64,000 nt of DNA from Piper betle (taxonomy: Eukaryota > Streptophyta > Magnoliopsida > Piperales > Piperaceae). The notes below the pieces were generated by a model. That model did not search any database and was not told where the DNA came from. It saw only the letters and a list, made by a program, of their open reading frames with translations. The position numbers were made by a program, and so were the translations under genes. This document shows positions 32,101 to 44,971 of this stretch, piece by piece. The stretch covers positions 1 to 64,000 of the forward strand of contig JAURVB010003039.1 in the NCBI GenBank assembly GCA_033002965.1, given 5' to 3'. How positions within the stretch are numbered: position 1 is the stretch's first letter; each line of letters opens with the position of its first letter.

Positions 32101-35100
32101 AATCGCCGGCGGCGTCTACTAGCCGGAAAGTGGTCGTGTTGGGTACCCTCGGAACCGGCTCGGCAAGCCCGACTCATCTATGACATCAGCGTGGCCAATG
32201 GAGGTGGCGGCTCGCCGGAAAATGGCAAAACAGAGCCGGCGGCGATGGGTCGCTAGATCCGGCCGGCCACGGTGGCGACGGCCTCCGTTCCAGTCGAGGA
32301 GGGTCGCTGGGTGGTCGGTGGTGCTGAGGCGACCACTGGATGACGGCTGCGACGGTCGCCGGCGGCAGAATCGGCGACGCGACCAAACGCAGCCGCGGCG
32401 CTAGGCGTGGCGATTCCGGCGTCGCGGCGGCCCGATGGTGGCCGGGCCTGGTCGGGGCGGCACGGCAACGCCGTGGCGGAGCTGGGCGGCGATGATCGGC
32501 GGCCGGGCAGGCGTCCACGGCAGCGGCGGCGGCATGCGCAGTGGCGGCGCGCGACAAGGGTTTGGGGAAGAAGAAGGGAAAGGTCGGGGGTGTGTGTGGT
32601 GGCAAACTCGTAAATATTACTTGACTCGTCTCCGGCTCGAGTCAAGTATAATAACTAAGTCGTATTAAATCCTAAAAAAATTCATAAAAATCGGGAAAAA
32701 ATCCCGTAAAATCAAACAACACCACAACATTATAATGATATGCTCTATGACTAACAACCCACCCAGACTGCCCGAACGCGTCCTAACGCGGTAAACGGCC
32801 TAATACTAATTCTACGATCCACTATATATAAAAATAATAAAAAAAATGACTGGCATACTCTCATATATCTGATAACTCATTCTGTTCTGCTGTGTTCATG
32901 ACGTTATCATCATATACTTGGGTACGCATGACCCTCATAGCTCATACACGCGACTGGCATCGGCTCGGTACACGTGTCCTGAAACTGACTCAACTCGAAA
33001 AAATAACGGTCGACCCGACCGGTTCTGAATATAAAACCCTAACTCGAATCGTGGGTTTTACAACAAGTCTAAACATACACTGTATAAAATAGTACCTATC
33101 TACTCCACACCTCTTTGGGTGTGAGGAAGTTCAAGACGTAGAGATGTCATGATCCTTTAGGAATGGAACAATCATCTCACTAATCCAAAGTACTTTCAAA
33201 CAATCATCTTCAATACCCTCTGGGTGTGAGGAAGTTCAACACATAGATATGTCAGGATCCTTTTGGAATGGAACTATCCTCTCACTAATCCAAAGCCCAC
33301 TATGACTTGTATATGCCCCCACTCACAGTATATGCGAGGTCAAATTTACAAACTCTTGGCTCATTGAAAAACATGATGAAAACTACATATAGGGCTAGAA
33401 AAGGAATTATATAAGTAGGTCTGAAGGCAAGATGAGGTGGAGCTAAGTTCAAAAATAACACGAGGGATCTCATCATCAAAGGTTATTAATAACGGACGTA
33501 AAATACGTTTAGATGACTTGTGTTGAGTGGGGTTCGAGAAAATAACCACTGAGCAGGTCCTACGATCTGGAAATCAAAATCACGATAGAATAAATTGATA
33601 AAGCTAAGAAGAGTCTTAACAGAACTTACATCCAACCTCCAAGCGTGACAACACATCTACGGTGAGTGCAGACTCCAAAGCTTACATTGGAACCAATTGC
33701 TCAACAAAAGACTGGCAACACTATATGATGCATGATCGTGGTATGTGCTCACATCAATAATAACATTGCAATAAAGAGCAATACCAAACAAATAAATAAA
33801 CAAATGCATGACATACAAATTGAGACATGACAAGTAATAAACAAATAAATTAATAAGACGAGTAATAAAAGAACAATAACTGAAAATAATATTGGATGAA
33901 CAACATCAAGAAAATGGTAAATAATAAACACCAATTTATAAATAAATAAATAATGAATAATAAATAAATAGATAATTGATAAATAAATAAATAAATAAAC
34001 TCATGAATAAATATACAATTGATAAATATATAAATAAATAATACAATAATCATGAATGATAATAATATCATAAACATAATACTATATATGTATGCGGCTA
34101 AACACGAGTAACTAATAGCACATACACAAGTAAATAAATAAACAAACAAAAAAATAACTAAATAAATAATTTAATAATCCAATAAATATTTAAATGAATA
34201 AATAATAGCAGTTAATCAGGAATAATAACAATATAATTATCAAATATATGAAAATATATCTAAACACGAGTAATGATAACATGAGCAAGCAAATAAATAA
34301 TATTTAATTGAATAAAATAAGATAGACATTATAAATAATATTAACAAGTAAACACATCATCAATAATAATAAATAATTATGCAAGCATGCATCATATACA
34401 ATGAATAAATAAATGACAAAAGATAAATCAAATAATGAACAAATAAATCAATAAACAACTAAATAATAATTGAATAAAAGCACTCGTAACATCAAAATAA
34501 GCCAAATCATGTGAATATGCATCTACACTAATGTAGGGATCCTCAAAATACTAAAAAGAGACGAAAATAGGCCAAAATAGGCTACTAAGTCAAATGGGTA
34601 GAGTCAGACCAAGTCGAGTCGGCCAAGTCAAGTTGCTAGGAGGAATTGGGCTAGCCGAGTTGTAGACGCGGCATGGGCAAACCGACATGAGCTGGATGCG
34701 ACGTGGGCACAAAATGGGCAAGCAATGCCCTTCGCTGGAAAATGCCGCCGTCAGCGCAACTAGGGCTACCACTGGTTGCAGTCAACAGAGGAAGTCGAGC
34801 GGAAGATGTCTTGGTTGAGGGCTGCCGACTAGCTGGATAATAGTCATGAAAAGGAGGAATCGCCGCTAGAAGAAGTGGAGTTGCCGACGACGGTTAGCAG
34901 GGCTATGCTCGATTGGTTGGTCGTGATGAGGGATGCTACTGGGGTCATCTACGGAGGCTCCTGGCTTTGAATAAGGGACCGAATGGTGGCGGCGATGGAA
35001 TCTAGGGAAGAAAGGAGGGCTGCCGGCGGTGTCGATGTTAGTGACTAGTCCTGGTTGATAGTCAGCCACGAGGTGGTCAGGGAGGTGACGGTCCCATGGC

Positions 35101-35296
35101 CGGAGGGGCCGGAATTGGGCTAGTGGTGAACCAAAGTGGCAGCTTCAACTAGGGTTGGGAAACTCTAAAAAATGTGAGAGAAAATCCAAGAAAATGGGAG
35201 GGGAAACTAGGGCTGATCTGGACAACCCGGATTTTGCTACATGGCATGATATGATCATCCAATTGATTGCGGGCCTAGTGTGATCCACCTATTGTA

Positions 35297-35354
<58 letters not shown>

Positions 35355-35841
35355 CACGGGAAAGCTCGAATCAACGCCGTCAAAAGTTGAAATTGACTCG
35401 AAGTATAATGGAGACTCGACTATGAAAATTCGAAGCAAGAGAGCTAAATGGGCATCAAAACCATAACCTCAACTGAGGATGATCTGAGACTCAAATCAAA
35501 CTGTGCCCATAAGGAAAATTCAATAGTCCAAAATCTCTAAAATGCATACAAAAATGATACCTTGAAAAAATTCAAACGGATATTATACACGACAATGGTT
35601 TAAATCTACCCTTAAAACCTTCAACTAAGATAAGTAAGACCCATGTACTTCTAGTATATGTTGATAATTTATGCGTTGTTGTGGGATAACTGAAGCTATT
35701 ATTTGTATATCAGATATACCCAGCTTCCATAACATGCTCATAAAGTCATTTGAACCCTGTACTCATGGTTTAAAAGTTGAACTATGTCAAAATTGTCCCA
35801 AATCGGGCAAGGTAACAAGTGGCCAAAGCTATGGTTTTACA
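29147..35841 (-). mobile_element. Old solo LTR, reversed, split by a younger solo LTR
   Basis: On the reverse strand it starts at 35841 (TGTAAAACCATAGCTTTGG) and ends at 29147 (…GGGGTGTTATA). The two halves (29147-30021 and 33069-35841) join to a single LTR of about 3.65 kb, closest to the one at 18777. Flanks are atggc (29142-29146) and atggg (35842-35846), a target duplication with one mismatch. Its palindromes and TATA region (about 33380-33560) are decayed. The block 33110-33300 has a local ~115-bp duplication ('gggtgtgaggaagttcaa' twice). The TTTA-rich region (as TAAA on this strand) is at 33770-34480, and a TA microsatellite at 35295-35350. There are no coding domains. Confidence 0.8.
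30022..33063 (-). mobile_element. Younger solo LTR nested in the old LTR (3042 bp)
   Basis: It runs from TGTAACATCCCAAATCCGG (30022) to GGGTTTTACA (33063), flanked by a perfect 5-bp target duplication ACAAG (30017-30021 and 33064-33068). Removing it restores 'ccacaagtc', a string intact in the related LTRs (about 30969 and 51630). On the reverse strand the order is LTR start, GC-rich U3 (about 31880-32620), palindrome (about 31320-31359), TATATATATA (about 31184), U5. It is very similar to the solo LTR at 50720. No gag or pol remains, as expected after LTR-LTR recombination. Confidence 0.92.
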
Positions 35842-36011
35842 ATGGGTCACTCATGCACTTTGTTATATACAAAAAATTTTCTCCTTTGAAAAAAGAGAAA
35901 AAAATAATTGCACATTAGGGAACACATGAATGATTTGCTTAGAAGTAATTATGATTTTTTATGTCCAAATTAAATGTAACTATTTATTATTGGTAAATAT
36001 TACTTAACATA

Positions 36012-36043
<32 letters not shown>

Positions 36044-37228
36044 CTGTGTGTGTATATATGTATGTATATATATATGTATGTATATATACTTTTAGTGAGA
36101 CTAACTATATTAAAATTTTTATGTTATTTATATTAATTTTATACAATGAACCAAAAGAGAAAACCAGGACTATCCCTCCCCATCCAAAGTTTTCTCCTTC
36201 TTGTCAAAACTGTTGTTCATCATTGTTACATTTGCTATTAAATACACTAAATACATTTCCTATAAGAGAAAAAAATTTTGAGTCTAATTTCCTGTTTGAT
36301 CAATATGGGCCACCCATTAATAGGAACAATCCAAATTAGATTTATCTTGAAAAAAAGTTTTATCCCCAATACCAGTGTCACCACCCCCTCCCCCTCTTCT
36401 CGAGCTCTAAGTGGTTAGCTAGTTTATCATTTTATTGTTCATTTTGAATTAAATTGAAATAAAATGGCAAAGAATTATTTTACTATTAAAAAATGTTAAA
36501 AGTTATGGTAAATTTAACTGTTTTTTAATTTGAAACCACAGTGGCTGAAACCTCTACCATTACCATTTACCAACTTTCTATTTATTTATATATAAACAAT
36601 ATAATTATATTGATCAATATAAATAAGAAATATGATTATTACTATATTTAATTAAAATTATATATTATTATATTTTTTAAAAAATGGTTTAATATAAATA
36701 TGCATTAAGACATCAAATTTATGAACTAGATAAAGGGTTTTATGTTGCTTAAGATTAGTGTAGATGAGATTAAAATTTATCCATTGTTAACTATTTCTCA
36801 TCGCTCAAAACTTGGTAGCGACCGACGATTAATGGGTAATAGTTGAGAAATTGGCAAACATTAATGGTAATTGTTTTTAACCATTCTATAACCACACCCC
36901 TACCCAAGATATGTGACAACTAGTTGGGAATAAGAAGCAGCTGCGAACATGATCTAGCCATGTTCCAGCCAAATTTGGTAACGGCGGTAGCAACGTATTT
37001 TTATCCAATAATTTAATCTGGGTTGGCCATCTAATCAAATGGATCATATTGATCAAGGGACAAAAAATGATTATCTTTATAATCAGACAATCTTGATTAT
37101 TTTGTGGACAAAAATTTTTTCCTTGCCTCGATAAAAGAAACTATTCTTAAAAACTACAATAATATACATATTTTTTCGAAGCAGTCTTTAATTGTGGCAT
37201 ATTTAATTTCATCTTCCTTTGTCCTATA
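35842..37228. other. AT-rich intergenic DNA with microsatellite
   Basis: No gene is seen. A TA microsatellite followed by TG/TATG variants spans about 36016-36090. One arm of the TTTGGTT-type MITE family lies at about 36090-36155. The open frame at 36046-36339 starts in the microsatellite and has no recognised domain. Confidence 0.4.
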
Positions 37229-37632
37229 GGTTTCATTTGGTTAGTACGAAAGAAAAGAAATGTAAATAACATAAAAATTTAAAATATTCAACTTATTTAA
37301 ATTAATATATATACAATATAATATAAAAATAATTAATACTTTTATAATATATTTTATGCTCGAAATAAATTATAATTATCTTATGTGACTCATCAATATG
37401 CTCTCCAACAAGCAAAAAAAGTTTTCCAATAAATATTTATTTGCTCATTTCAGATCACATCGATGTGCATGTATGCTCTCGTGTATATAATTTTATTTAA
37501 TTTGTATAAAAAATACCCAATTAAATAATATTTTTTATAAAAAAATTAAATATAATTATTTTTAATAAAATTAACTACCTTAAAATTTTTATATCTTTTG
37601 CATTATTTTCACTCTAGCCAAGCCAAACGAAT
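37229..37632. mobile_element. MITE with TTTGGTT-type inverted ends
   Basis: The left end reads 'catttggttagtacgaaaga'. The reverse complement of the right end reads 'gattcgtttggcttggctag', with further pairing inward ('acataaaaatttaaaatatt' against 'gatataaaaattttaaggta'). The interior is AT-rich. It is related to 2443-2877. The target duplication was not resolved. Confidence 0.5.
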
Positions 37633-37764
37633 CCTTGAAAGATATTTTCATATCATTTAATAAGTTCATTTAAGTTTCCGAGCGTTCCGAAGCGCACGTC
37701 TTAGATCGTGGAATCCACAGCCACATGCAAAAACGTGATTCTCGCAGTTGCCGACACAACAATA

Positions 37765-37880
37765 GTACATGGGCCCATCTCGATGGAGACGCCACGGCCC
37801 ATCGCAGTTCCATGGAGACGCCAGCCAGGCCCATCATTTCCCATCTCCATGGGCATCTACATGGGCCCATCTCGATGGGG
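37765..37880 (+). promoter_or_regulatory. Cluster of TGGGCC/GGCCCA motifs upstream of the BAHD gene
   Basis: The palindrome TGGGCCCA occurs at 37770-37777 and 37862-37869, each within a repeated 'catgggcccatctcgatgg'. GGCCCA also occurs at 37796-37801 and 37828-37833. TGGGCC/GGCCCA is the known plant site II element bound by TCP factors. The cluster is 130-250 bp upstream of the ATG at 38014. Binding is inference; the block also looks like a small local duplication. Confidence 0.4.
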
Positions 37881-38013
37881 AGGAGCCAAAATGTTTTAGA
37901 AAAGAAATGGTCCCGCCCAAGCTTGTGGAATAAAAAAAGCTCACACAGTGTCGGCCGGCCTCACTTCTCTCTTCGTAATCAAACCCAAACAACAACAACA
38001 TCGTCAAGTGGCC

Positions 38014-39398
38014 ATGGATCATCAAGCTCATACGTCGGATCGGAACAAGCTTACTGATCCGACGACGACGTCGACGAAGGCGACGAAGGTGGTGGACCAA
38101 TATCGGGTATCTCCGCCGCCGGCCGCCGTCCCCGACACCGTCCTTCCCGACTACCTTCTTCGACGTCCCATGGCTCTTCACCGGCCCCGTCAAGCGCCTC
38201 TTCTTCTACCAGTTCCCCGGTATGACCACCCACGGCTTCCTCCCACCCACCTCCCCGCCCTCCGCCGTTCTCTATCCCTCACCCTCCGCTCGTACTTCTC
38301 CCTCGCCGGGAACCTCCTACTCCCCGACCTGACCATTGCCTACGCCGACGGCGACTCGACCTGCTCCTCGTCGCCGAGTCGGAGGACGACTTCGACCGTC
38401 TCACGGCCGACGGCCCGAAGGACATCGAGCTGGCACGTCCTCTCGTGCCGCAGCTACCGGCCGCCGAGAGCGGCCGGACGCCGCTGCTGGCAGTGCAATT
38501 CACCGTCTTCCCCGGCGCCGGCTTCTCCCTCGGGGTGACCATTCACCACGGCGCTGCCGACGGCAGCAGCTCGGTCCGGTTCTTGAAGTCGTGGGCGGCA
38601 ATCCACAGGTCCGAAGGCGGTCCTTCCGCGGACAGGGAGCTGCCCATCTACCACCGGGGAGAGCTGCTAGGGCTTGAAGAAGACAAGAAAGGGTTTCTGG
38701 AGGAGATGAAGGAGTTCGCTCCCAAGCTGGAAGGCCAAGCAAAGGTTACGCCCGAGAAAACCAATCTCGGACGATCCGTGCGGACCACGTTTGTCCTGAC
38801 CAGGGCCGAGATTGACAAGCTCCAACACCGGATCATGTCCATCACAAATGACCGACCGTCCACATTCGTTGCGGCCGCTTCCCATGTGTGGGTGTGTTTG
38901 ACCAAGGCCCGCGGCGATGATGACCGAATCGTCCACTTGTTATTTGCGGCGGATTGTCGAATGCGAATCGACCCGCCGGTGCCGAGTGCCTATTTTGGGA
39001 ATTGCCTCGGCTGTGTCAGTTGCGAAGCCAACGGGTCTGACCTTGTCGGACAGGACGGCCTCATTATCGCGTCTAAGATGGTTCAAGCGGGTATTCGGGC
39101 CATAGAGGGCAGAGTGGTGGTGGGACTAAGGGAGACTACACGGAAATACTCGAAGACTGATTTTAGAGGACTGAGAGCCCTGTCCGTTTCAGGTTCTCCA
39201 CGGTTTGGAGTTTACGGTATTGATTTTGGATGGGGTTCGCCTAAAAAGGTTGAGGTGATATCCATTGAAGAAGGGGAAGCTATGTCCCTGGCAGAAAGCA
39301 GAGACGGAGATGGCAGTTTGGAAATTGGAATGGTAGGTCCGGCAGCAGAGATGGAGCGATTGGGTTGTCTTTTCAAAACCAGTTTGGATAGCTTTTGA
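38014..39398 (+). pseudogene. BAHD acyltransferase (flavonoid/phenolic glucoside type), three frameshifts
   Basis: BAHD enzymes transfer acyl groups from CoA thioesters to alcohols or amines in the cytosol. Conserved segments appear in order: 'VVDQYRVSPPPAAVPDT' (from 38090), 'TFFDVPWLFTGPVKRLFFYQ' (about 38153-38212), 'LPALRRSLSLTLRSYFSLAG' (about 38260-38320), 'DLLLVAESEDDF' (from about 38357), the catalytic HHGAAD (38544-38561, the HXXXD motif), YFGNC (38991-39005) and DFGWG (39222-39236). YFGNC is typical of the anthocyanin/flavonoid-glucoside acyl or malonyltransferase clade. Total length (about 461 codons) and lack of introns fit the clade. The N-terminal third changes frame three times: one extra base near 38149, one missing near 38240 and one missing near 38355. 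From about 38357 to the stop it is open and both catalytic motifs are intact. Recent pseudogene or assembly indels; the exact acceptor and donor cannot be told. Confidence 0.85.
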
Positions 39399-40290
39399 AT
39401 TTGCTCGAACAACTTTTGTCATGTTCTGAAATGATCCGTATGAATCCCGCAACTTCAATTAATAATAATATATATATATATGTAGTTTCACGGTGGTTGG
39501 AGAATTCTATCGTGATGTCGCGATGACTTTCTATTCCTATTCTAAAAAATTCTTTTCAAAATTCGGAGATTCCACACTGGCTTATATTTATTTATAAATT
39601 TGGAAGTCTAGTTTTAAATACACGGAAAGATAACTGTCCTGTGTTTGTGATTGTCGTTAGTGTAGAATGCTTAAGAGGTTATATTGGTTGGTTGCGAGAA
39701 AGACAAAGAAAACCTGCTTTTCTCACATTTATATTGTTTAGTTTACATTAAAATATTGATAAAAAATCAGTTTTCTATCACGGTGTAAAACTCTTGTACA
39801 CTTATTTTTCCACAAAAGTGCAAGAAAATAATAAAAAGAGGGAATGATATTTTAGAAATTTTCTTTTCTTTCTAACCAAAACGTATGAGAGAGAAAATTC
39901 ATTTCTTTTTCTTTCTTAATTCTTTTTTCTTTATTTTTCTCGCTGTAATCTGTCAAACCAAACGGCATAGAGCAGAAGTGAATTAATACCCATTGTTATG
40001 TTGTCTATGCATGACTTGCCTTGTTCATGCCGTCACTAAGATCAAGCCTTTTGGAGACAGATTAATAAGACAATATGGATCGATTAGTTACATATGCATA
40101 TAGCAGGCCCAAATTCTCATAAACTACTCCAAAATGGGGATCAATATTGTACAACAATGAAAGCATATTCCATGTACAATGAAATCATATTCCATGTACA
40201 ATGAAAGCATGTTCAATGGCAAAATATATCACCGGGAAGATAGATGAATATTAACCCAACCACCCCCATGCTATTCATCAATTTGTCACC
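39399..40290. other. Intergenic DNA, upstream region of the receptor kinase
   Basis: No gene is seen. Close to the kinase start, a ~27-bp unit 'catattccatgtacaatgaa' is repeated two to three times (about 40141-40215). No promoter element can be assigned with confidence. Confidence 0.4.
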
Positions 40291-43200
40291 ATGCATCCTG
40301 TTTTGGGGATGTTCATCATAAAGCTCATTCCATGTCTTGTGTTCTTCTCCATGGCTTCCCTCACAAGTGCCTTGCTCCATACCAATGACACAGACAAAGC
40401 TTCCCTGCTTGCTTTCAAGTCCCAACTCGAGAGCAGTACTGTTCTTAGTTCTTGGAACGACACCTCCCACTTTTGCGATTGGGTTGGAGTTGTGTGTGGT
40501 CCTGCCCGTCGCCGAGTTTTGAGTCTAGACCTGCAAAAGTGCGGCTTGAAGGGGACACTCTCCCCGCACATTGGGAATCTTAGCTTGCTAAATAGGATTA
40601 TGTTGCAAGAGAACAAGCTCCAAGGTCCTCTTCCCCAAGAGCTTGGTCGCCTCACACGACTCGTAGAACTCAATGTTAGCTATAATTTGTTGCAAGGTAA
40701 GGTTCCTGTTAATCTCTCACAATGTTCTATGTTTGAAACCATGGATTTGAGTCACAACCAGCTTGGTGAGGTGTTCCCCGTGGAGCTCACATCTCTTCCC
40801 AATCTCAAGTTTCTGGGTCTCAATTGGAATGATTTTTGTGGGTCTCTCTCGCCATCTTTTGGTAATCTCTCATCTCTTGAACAACTTCATTTTGTCGGGA
40901 ACAAATTAAGTGGAGGCATTCCTTATGAGTTAGGGAGATTACAAGGATTGACATTACTGGCAATAGCATCCAATCACCTCTCTGGAGTGATTCCATTGTC
41001 TCTCTATAATGTCACCTCTTTAGAAATATTGTATTTGCCAATGAACCAGCTAGAAGGAAGGCTTCACCCAGACATAGGATTAATGCTTCCAAACCTTCAA
41101 TGGCTTGATCTTCTGTCCAACAACTTAGAAGGCTCCATCCCCATGACTCTAGCAAATGCTTCAAAACTTGATACTATCAACCTCGGAGGGAATGGTTTTA
41201 GCGGGAGAATTCCTGACAACTTCGGCAAACTAAAAGGGCTTCAACTACTTGAGTTATCAATGAACAATCTCGTGGAAGATGATAGTAACTTCAGCAGCTT
41301 ATCGTCCTTGACGAATTGCAGTGTCTTGGAGGAGTTGGGTTTGAATGAGAATAATTTCACCGCCCAACTACCTGGGTCAATATCCAATCTCTCAACCCAT
41401 CTTTCATGGTTAACACTGGGTTGGAATAATCTATATGGTAGCATTCCTATGGGGATTATCAACCTTGTAGAATTGGAGTTCTTGATTCTTGAGAGGAACT
41501 CCCTCACTGGCCACATTCCTGCTGGGATATGGAACCTTCCTAGGCTTCAAGTACTTGGCTTGGGTACCAATAATCTTTTGGGTACTATTCCATCACCATT
41601 TTGCAACAATAGCCGACAATTGTTTTTACTTGGCTTGGGGCCAAATAATCTGGAAGGTGCAATACCTGCAAGCATTGAACAATGTGACAAGTTATCCATA
41701 GTAGAACTTAGTGGAAATAGATTCAATGGAACTTTACCAAGAGAAATATTCACCATCCCAGCCCTGACTAGATATCTTGGGTTTTCTTTCAACTCTCTAA
41801 GTGGACCACTACCTCCGGAAATTGGCCAGATGGTAAGCCTTGGCACCTTGAATGCTGAAAATAACAAATTCTCAGGTGAAATTCCTTCTTCATTAGGATC
41901 CTGCAGAGGTTTAACTAAGCTTTATTTGGGCAGCAATGCTTTTCAAGGTTCAATTCCATCTTCTTTTGATGGGTTGAGTGCACTAGAGGAATTAGATGTT
42001 TCATGCAACAACTTGTCTGGTTCCATTCCTGAATATTTGGAAAGCTTCAAGTACTTGTACCTTTTGAATCTTTCATTCAACAGCTTGGAGGGAGGAGTTC
42101 CAAAAGGAGGAGTGTTTCAAAATTCTAGTGCCGTCTCATTGTTGGGAAACAAAAGGATTTGTGGTGGTCCGGCGAATTTGCACTTACAAGCATGTCCATC
42201 AAAAACAATGACTTATAAGCAACGAACCAATCAAGTTATACCCGTTCGAATTCTTGTTGCTAGTGCGTTCATCCTCGTCTTAGTGATCACATTCATTATA
42301 TTTTTCACTTACAAGAGAGTCCGGAAACAAAATTTAACGTGCTTAAGCACTTTTCCTACCAAAATATGTAATTTGGAAGAGAAGTTTTGGAAGGTATCCT
42401 ACCATGATCTTCACAAGGCCACAAAAGGCTTTTCTGTTGAGCATTTGATTGGAAAGGGAAGCTTTGCATCTGTTTATAAGGCAACATTTGAAGGCAAATT
42501 AGGAGTTGTTGCAGTAAAGGTATTGAACAATCAAGTGAGTGAATCTTCAAATGCATTCTTGGTTGAATGCAATACCTTGAGAAACATCCGGCACCGAAAC
42601 CTTGTAAGGATTTTGACATCATGTGCTAGTATGGACCATAAAGGTAACATCTTCAATGCAATTTTGTTCAAATATATGGCTAATGGAAGCTTGGACAATT
42701 GGTTGCACAATACAAAAAGCAACCAAGAAGTAAAAGTTTTGAATGTAGTTCAAAGATTGAATGTAGCCATTGATGTAGCTACAGCTTTGGATTATCTCCA
42801 CAATCAATGTGACAAGCCGATCATTCACTGTGACTTGAAACCATGCAATGTTCTACTTGATAATGAAATGGTAGCTCATGTGGCTGACTTTGGTTTGGCT
42901 AAGGTACTGCTTGAAATGCCAACTTGTTTTTCACAAGATCCCAGTGGCTCAGTTCTAGTGCAAGGCACAATTGGGTATGTTCCTCCAGGTAATCTTTTTG
43001 CATCGAGAACTTCTTTTTGTCTGAAATTTTCATGTGGGTAATTTTATTGATGGAGATTTATCAATGCAGAGTATGGCTTAGGTGGTCAAGCATCTGTGCA
43101 AGGAGATGTATTTGCTTATGGCATTCTTTTGCTTGAGATGTTTACCGGAAAAAGGCCAACAAATGACATGTTCGTCCATGGATTAGATCTACGTGCATAT

Positions 43201-43425
43201 GTTGAAATGGCTTTCCCCGAGAAAGTATTTGAGATAATTGATAGACAACTTCAACAAAATGGAAACTATATGCACGAAAAAATGGTTGATTTTATAGGTT
43301 TGATCCTTCAAGTTGGAGTACAATGTTCAACCGCCTCACCCCATGAACGTCCAGGAATCAAAGATGTTATGAACCAAATGCAGAAAATTCGAAATCTAAT
43401 TCTTAAAAATATATCTAGCTACTAG
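40291..43425 (+). CDS. LRR receptor-like kinase, non-RD (subfamily XII type)
   Basis: Two exons, 40291-42988 and 43070-43425, are separated by an 81-bp GT..AG intron that splits a Glu codon in the kinase activation segment ('VPPEYG'). Joining them gives about 1017 aa. Signal peptide about 1-29; LRR N-cap with 'CDWVGVVC'; about 20 leucine-rich repeats of the plant extracellular type (LxxNxLxGxIP) to about residue 620; transmembrane helix about 651-673 followed by 'KRVRKQ'. Kinase: glycine loop GKGSFASV (about 721), VAVK lysine (about 743), catalytic loop HCDLKPCN (Asp about 848), DFG (about 866). Cys replaces Arg before the catalytic Asp, so it is a non-RD kinase, the class of FLS2, EFR and Xa21, which sense microbial patterns. 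The intron position in the kinase domain is usual for this subfamily. No stop or frameshift is seen, so it is probably functional. The ligand is unknown. Confidence 0.9.
42989..43069 (+). other. Intron of the receptor kinase
   Basis: It starts 'gtaatctttt' and ends 'caatgcag'. Reading through it would add about 17 codons and then hit a stop (TAA at 43039-43041), while removing it restores the 'PPEYG' motif. It is AT-rich, as expected for a dicot-type intron. Confidence 0.85.
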
Positions 43426-44932
43426 CAACATATTTGTAAGAAGCTGTACCTTGATTGATGGATTTAGATGTAATCTTTTTAAAAATAAAATCTTATTTAT
43501 AATTTCATGGAGCAACGCTTCATTTTTTACTTACAAGAGCTGTGCGAACTTCTATATATGCAGATATTTGCTAAACAAATTCTAAAAACTAAAAGTAGGT
43601 GAGATAGCCATAAGATCCACTTGAGCTGCAAAATATTACCTAAAATACTGCCAAATATTTGTGGCATGTCTACAAAATTGCCTAGCAGTGTTCATGATAA
43701 GTGGATGGAAAAAACTTATACAACAATCGGATACATAACCTTCATGGATTCTAAGAAAGGCCATTAGCACTCGAAACGGTTTGCTTGAACTTAAATATTA
43801 GAATCAAGCTTGGAGGGATAGAGAAGGTAGAAAACAATGGATAGGAAGACTAAGTAAAAAATAAAAAGATGATTAAGAAACTAGACAGAGGGCGGACATG
43901 AAAAGGCTAGAATAAGAATTTGAAAGGGCAAGAATAAAAATTAAAATAAAAAATTAATAATAATAAAGCTCAATCAAGACAGCACTACCTTAATAACTGC
44001 ACGAGCCTTTCCCACTGCCCACTTTTCCTACCAAATTATTCCATTTTTAATTTCCATTTTAAATTAAATTATTGGGTTTACTATATTTTACCTCAAAAAA
44101 TTTCAAATATTATCACCTAGGCCAAAGTTTAAATCTTTTAACCAAATTAGCAACTCAGTGATTTAGATGGGCCTATAATGAATTAAAAGAACCTCAAATT
44201 ATTAAACTTAATTAATCACCTTGAATTGGTGGAAGAAATCCTAACTTACCTGAATAACTAGTTTTAGTAAAGTAATGGAAATGAGTATTAGGTGGATAAT
44301 CACTTTACCATAGTTTAATTTTATTTGTGTAAGGTACTTTAACTTCTTAGAACCACTCTAATTGCTGACAATAAGCTATTAATTTTTTCCCCTAATCCCC
44401 AGGTATGAAATTTTTAGCTTTAATTCCATATTTTTTAAATTAGTGAAATAGATGTGGAATTCTTAACTCACTTTTAATAGATTAAATAAAATATTTTTTT
44501 GCAGAGTTTAGGACTCACTTTAATATATTAAAGTCCATATTAATTGGTTGTAATTGAGGTGGTTTCATTTCATCTTGTTGTAATAAAGGTTAGCTTGTGA
44601 AGTCTCTTGATTTGTTATTGTGCATTAACTAGTTGTGATGATATTGATATGCATCTTTTTATTTGTTGAAATGAATATATATTTGTGGGAGGTGTTTCCA
44701 CCTCAAAATGTGACCTCTAAGCGTAAGAAATGCATTTTGGATATGAAGATTGGTTTCAACCTATGTGTATTTATGTGTGTGGTGCAATTGGGGTGTGAAT
44801 GTGAACTCTGTGGCGACATTGGTTTAGCTACCGTTTGTGAAAATTTACAAGGATAAGATTCCTTCTTTGAATTTCGAACAAATTAAGATCCACATGAAAG
44901 TTGCTTTAGAGTTATGTATTGCATTTCCCTCT

Positions 44933-44971
<39 letters not shown>

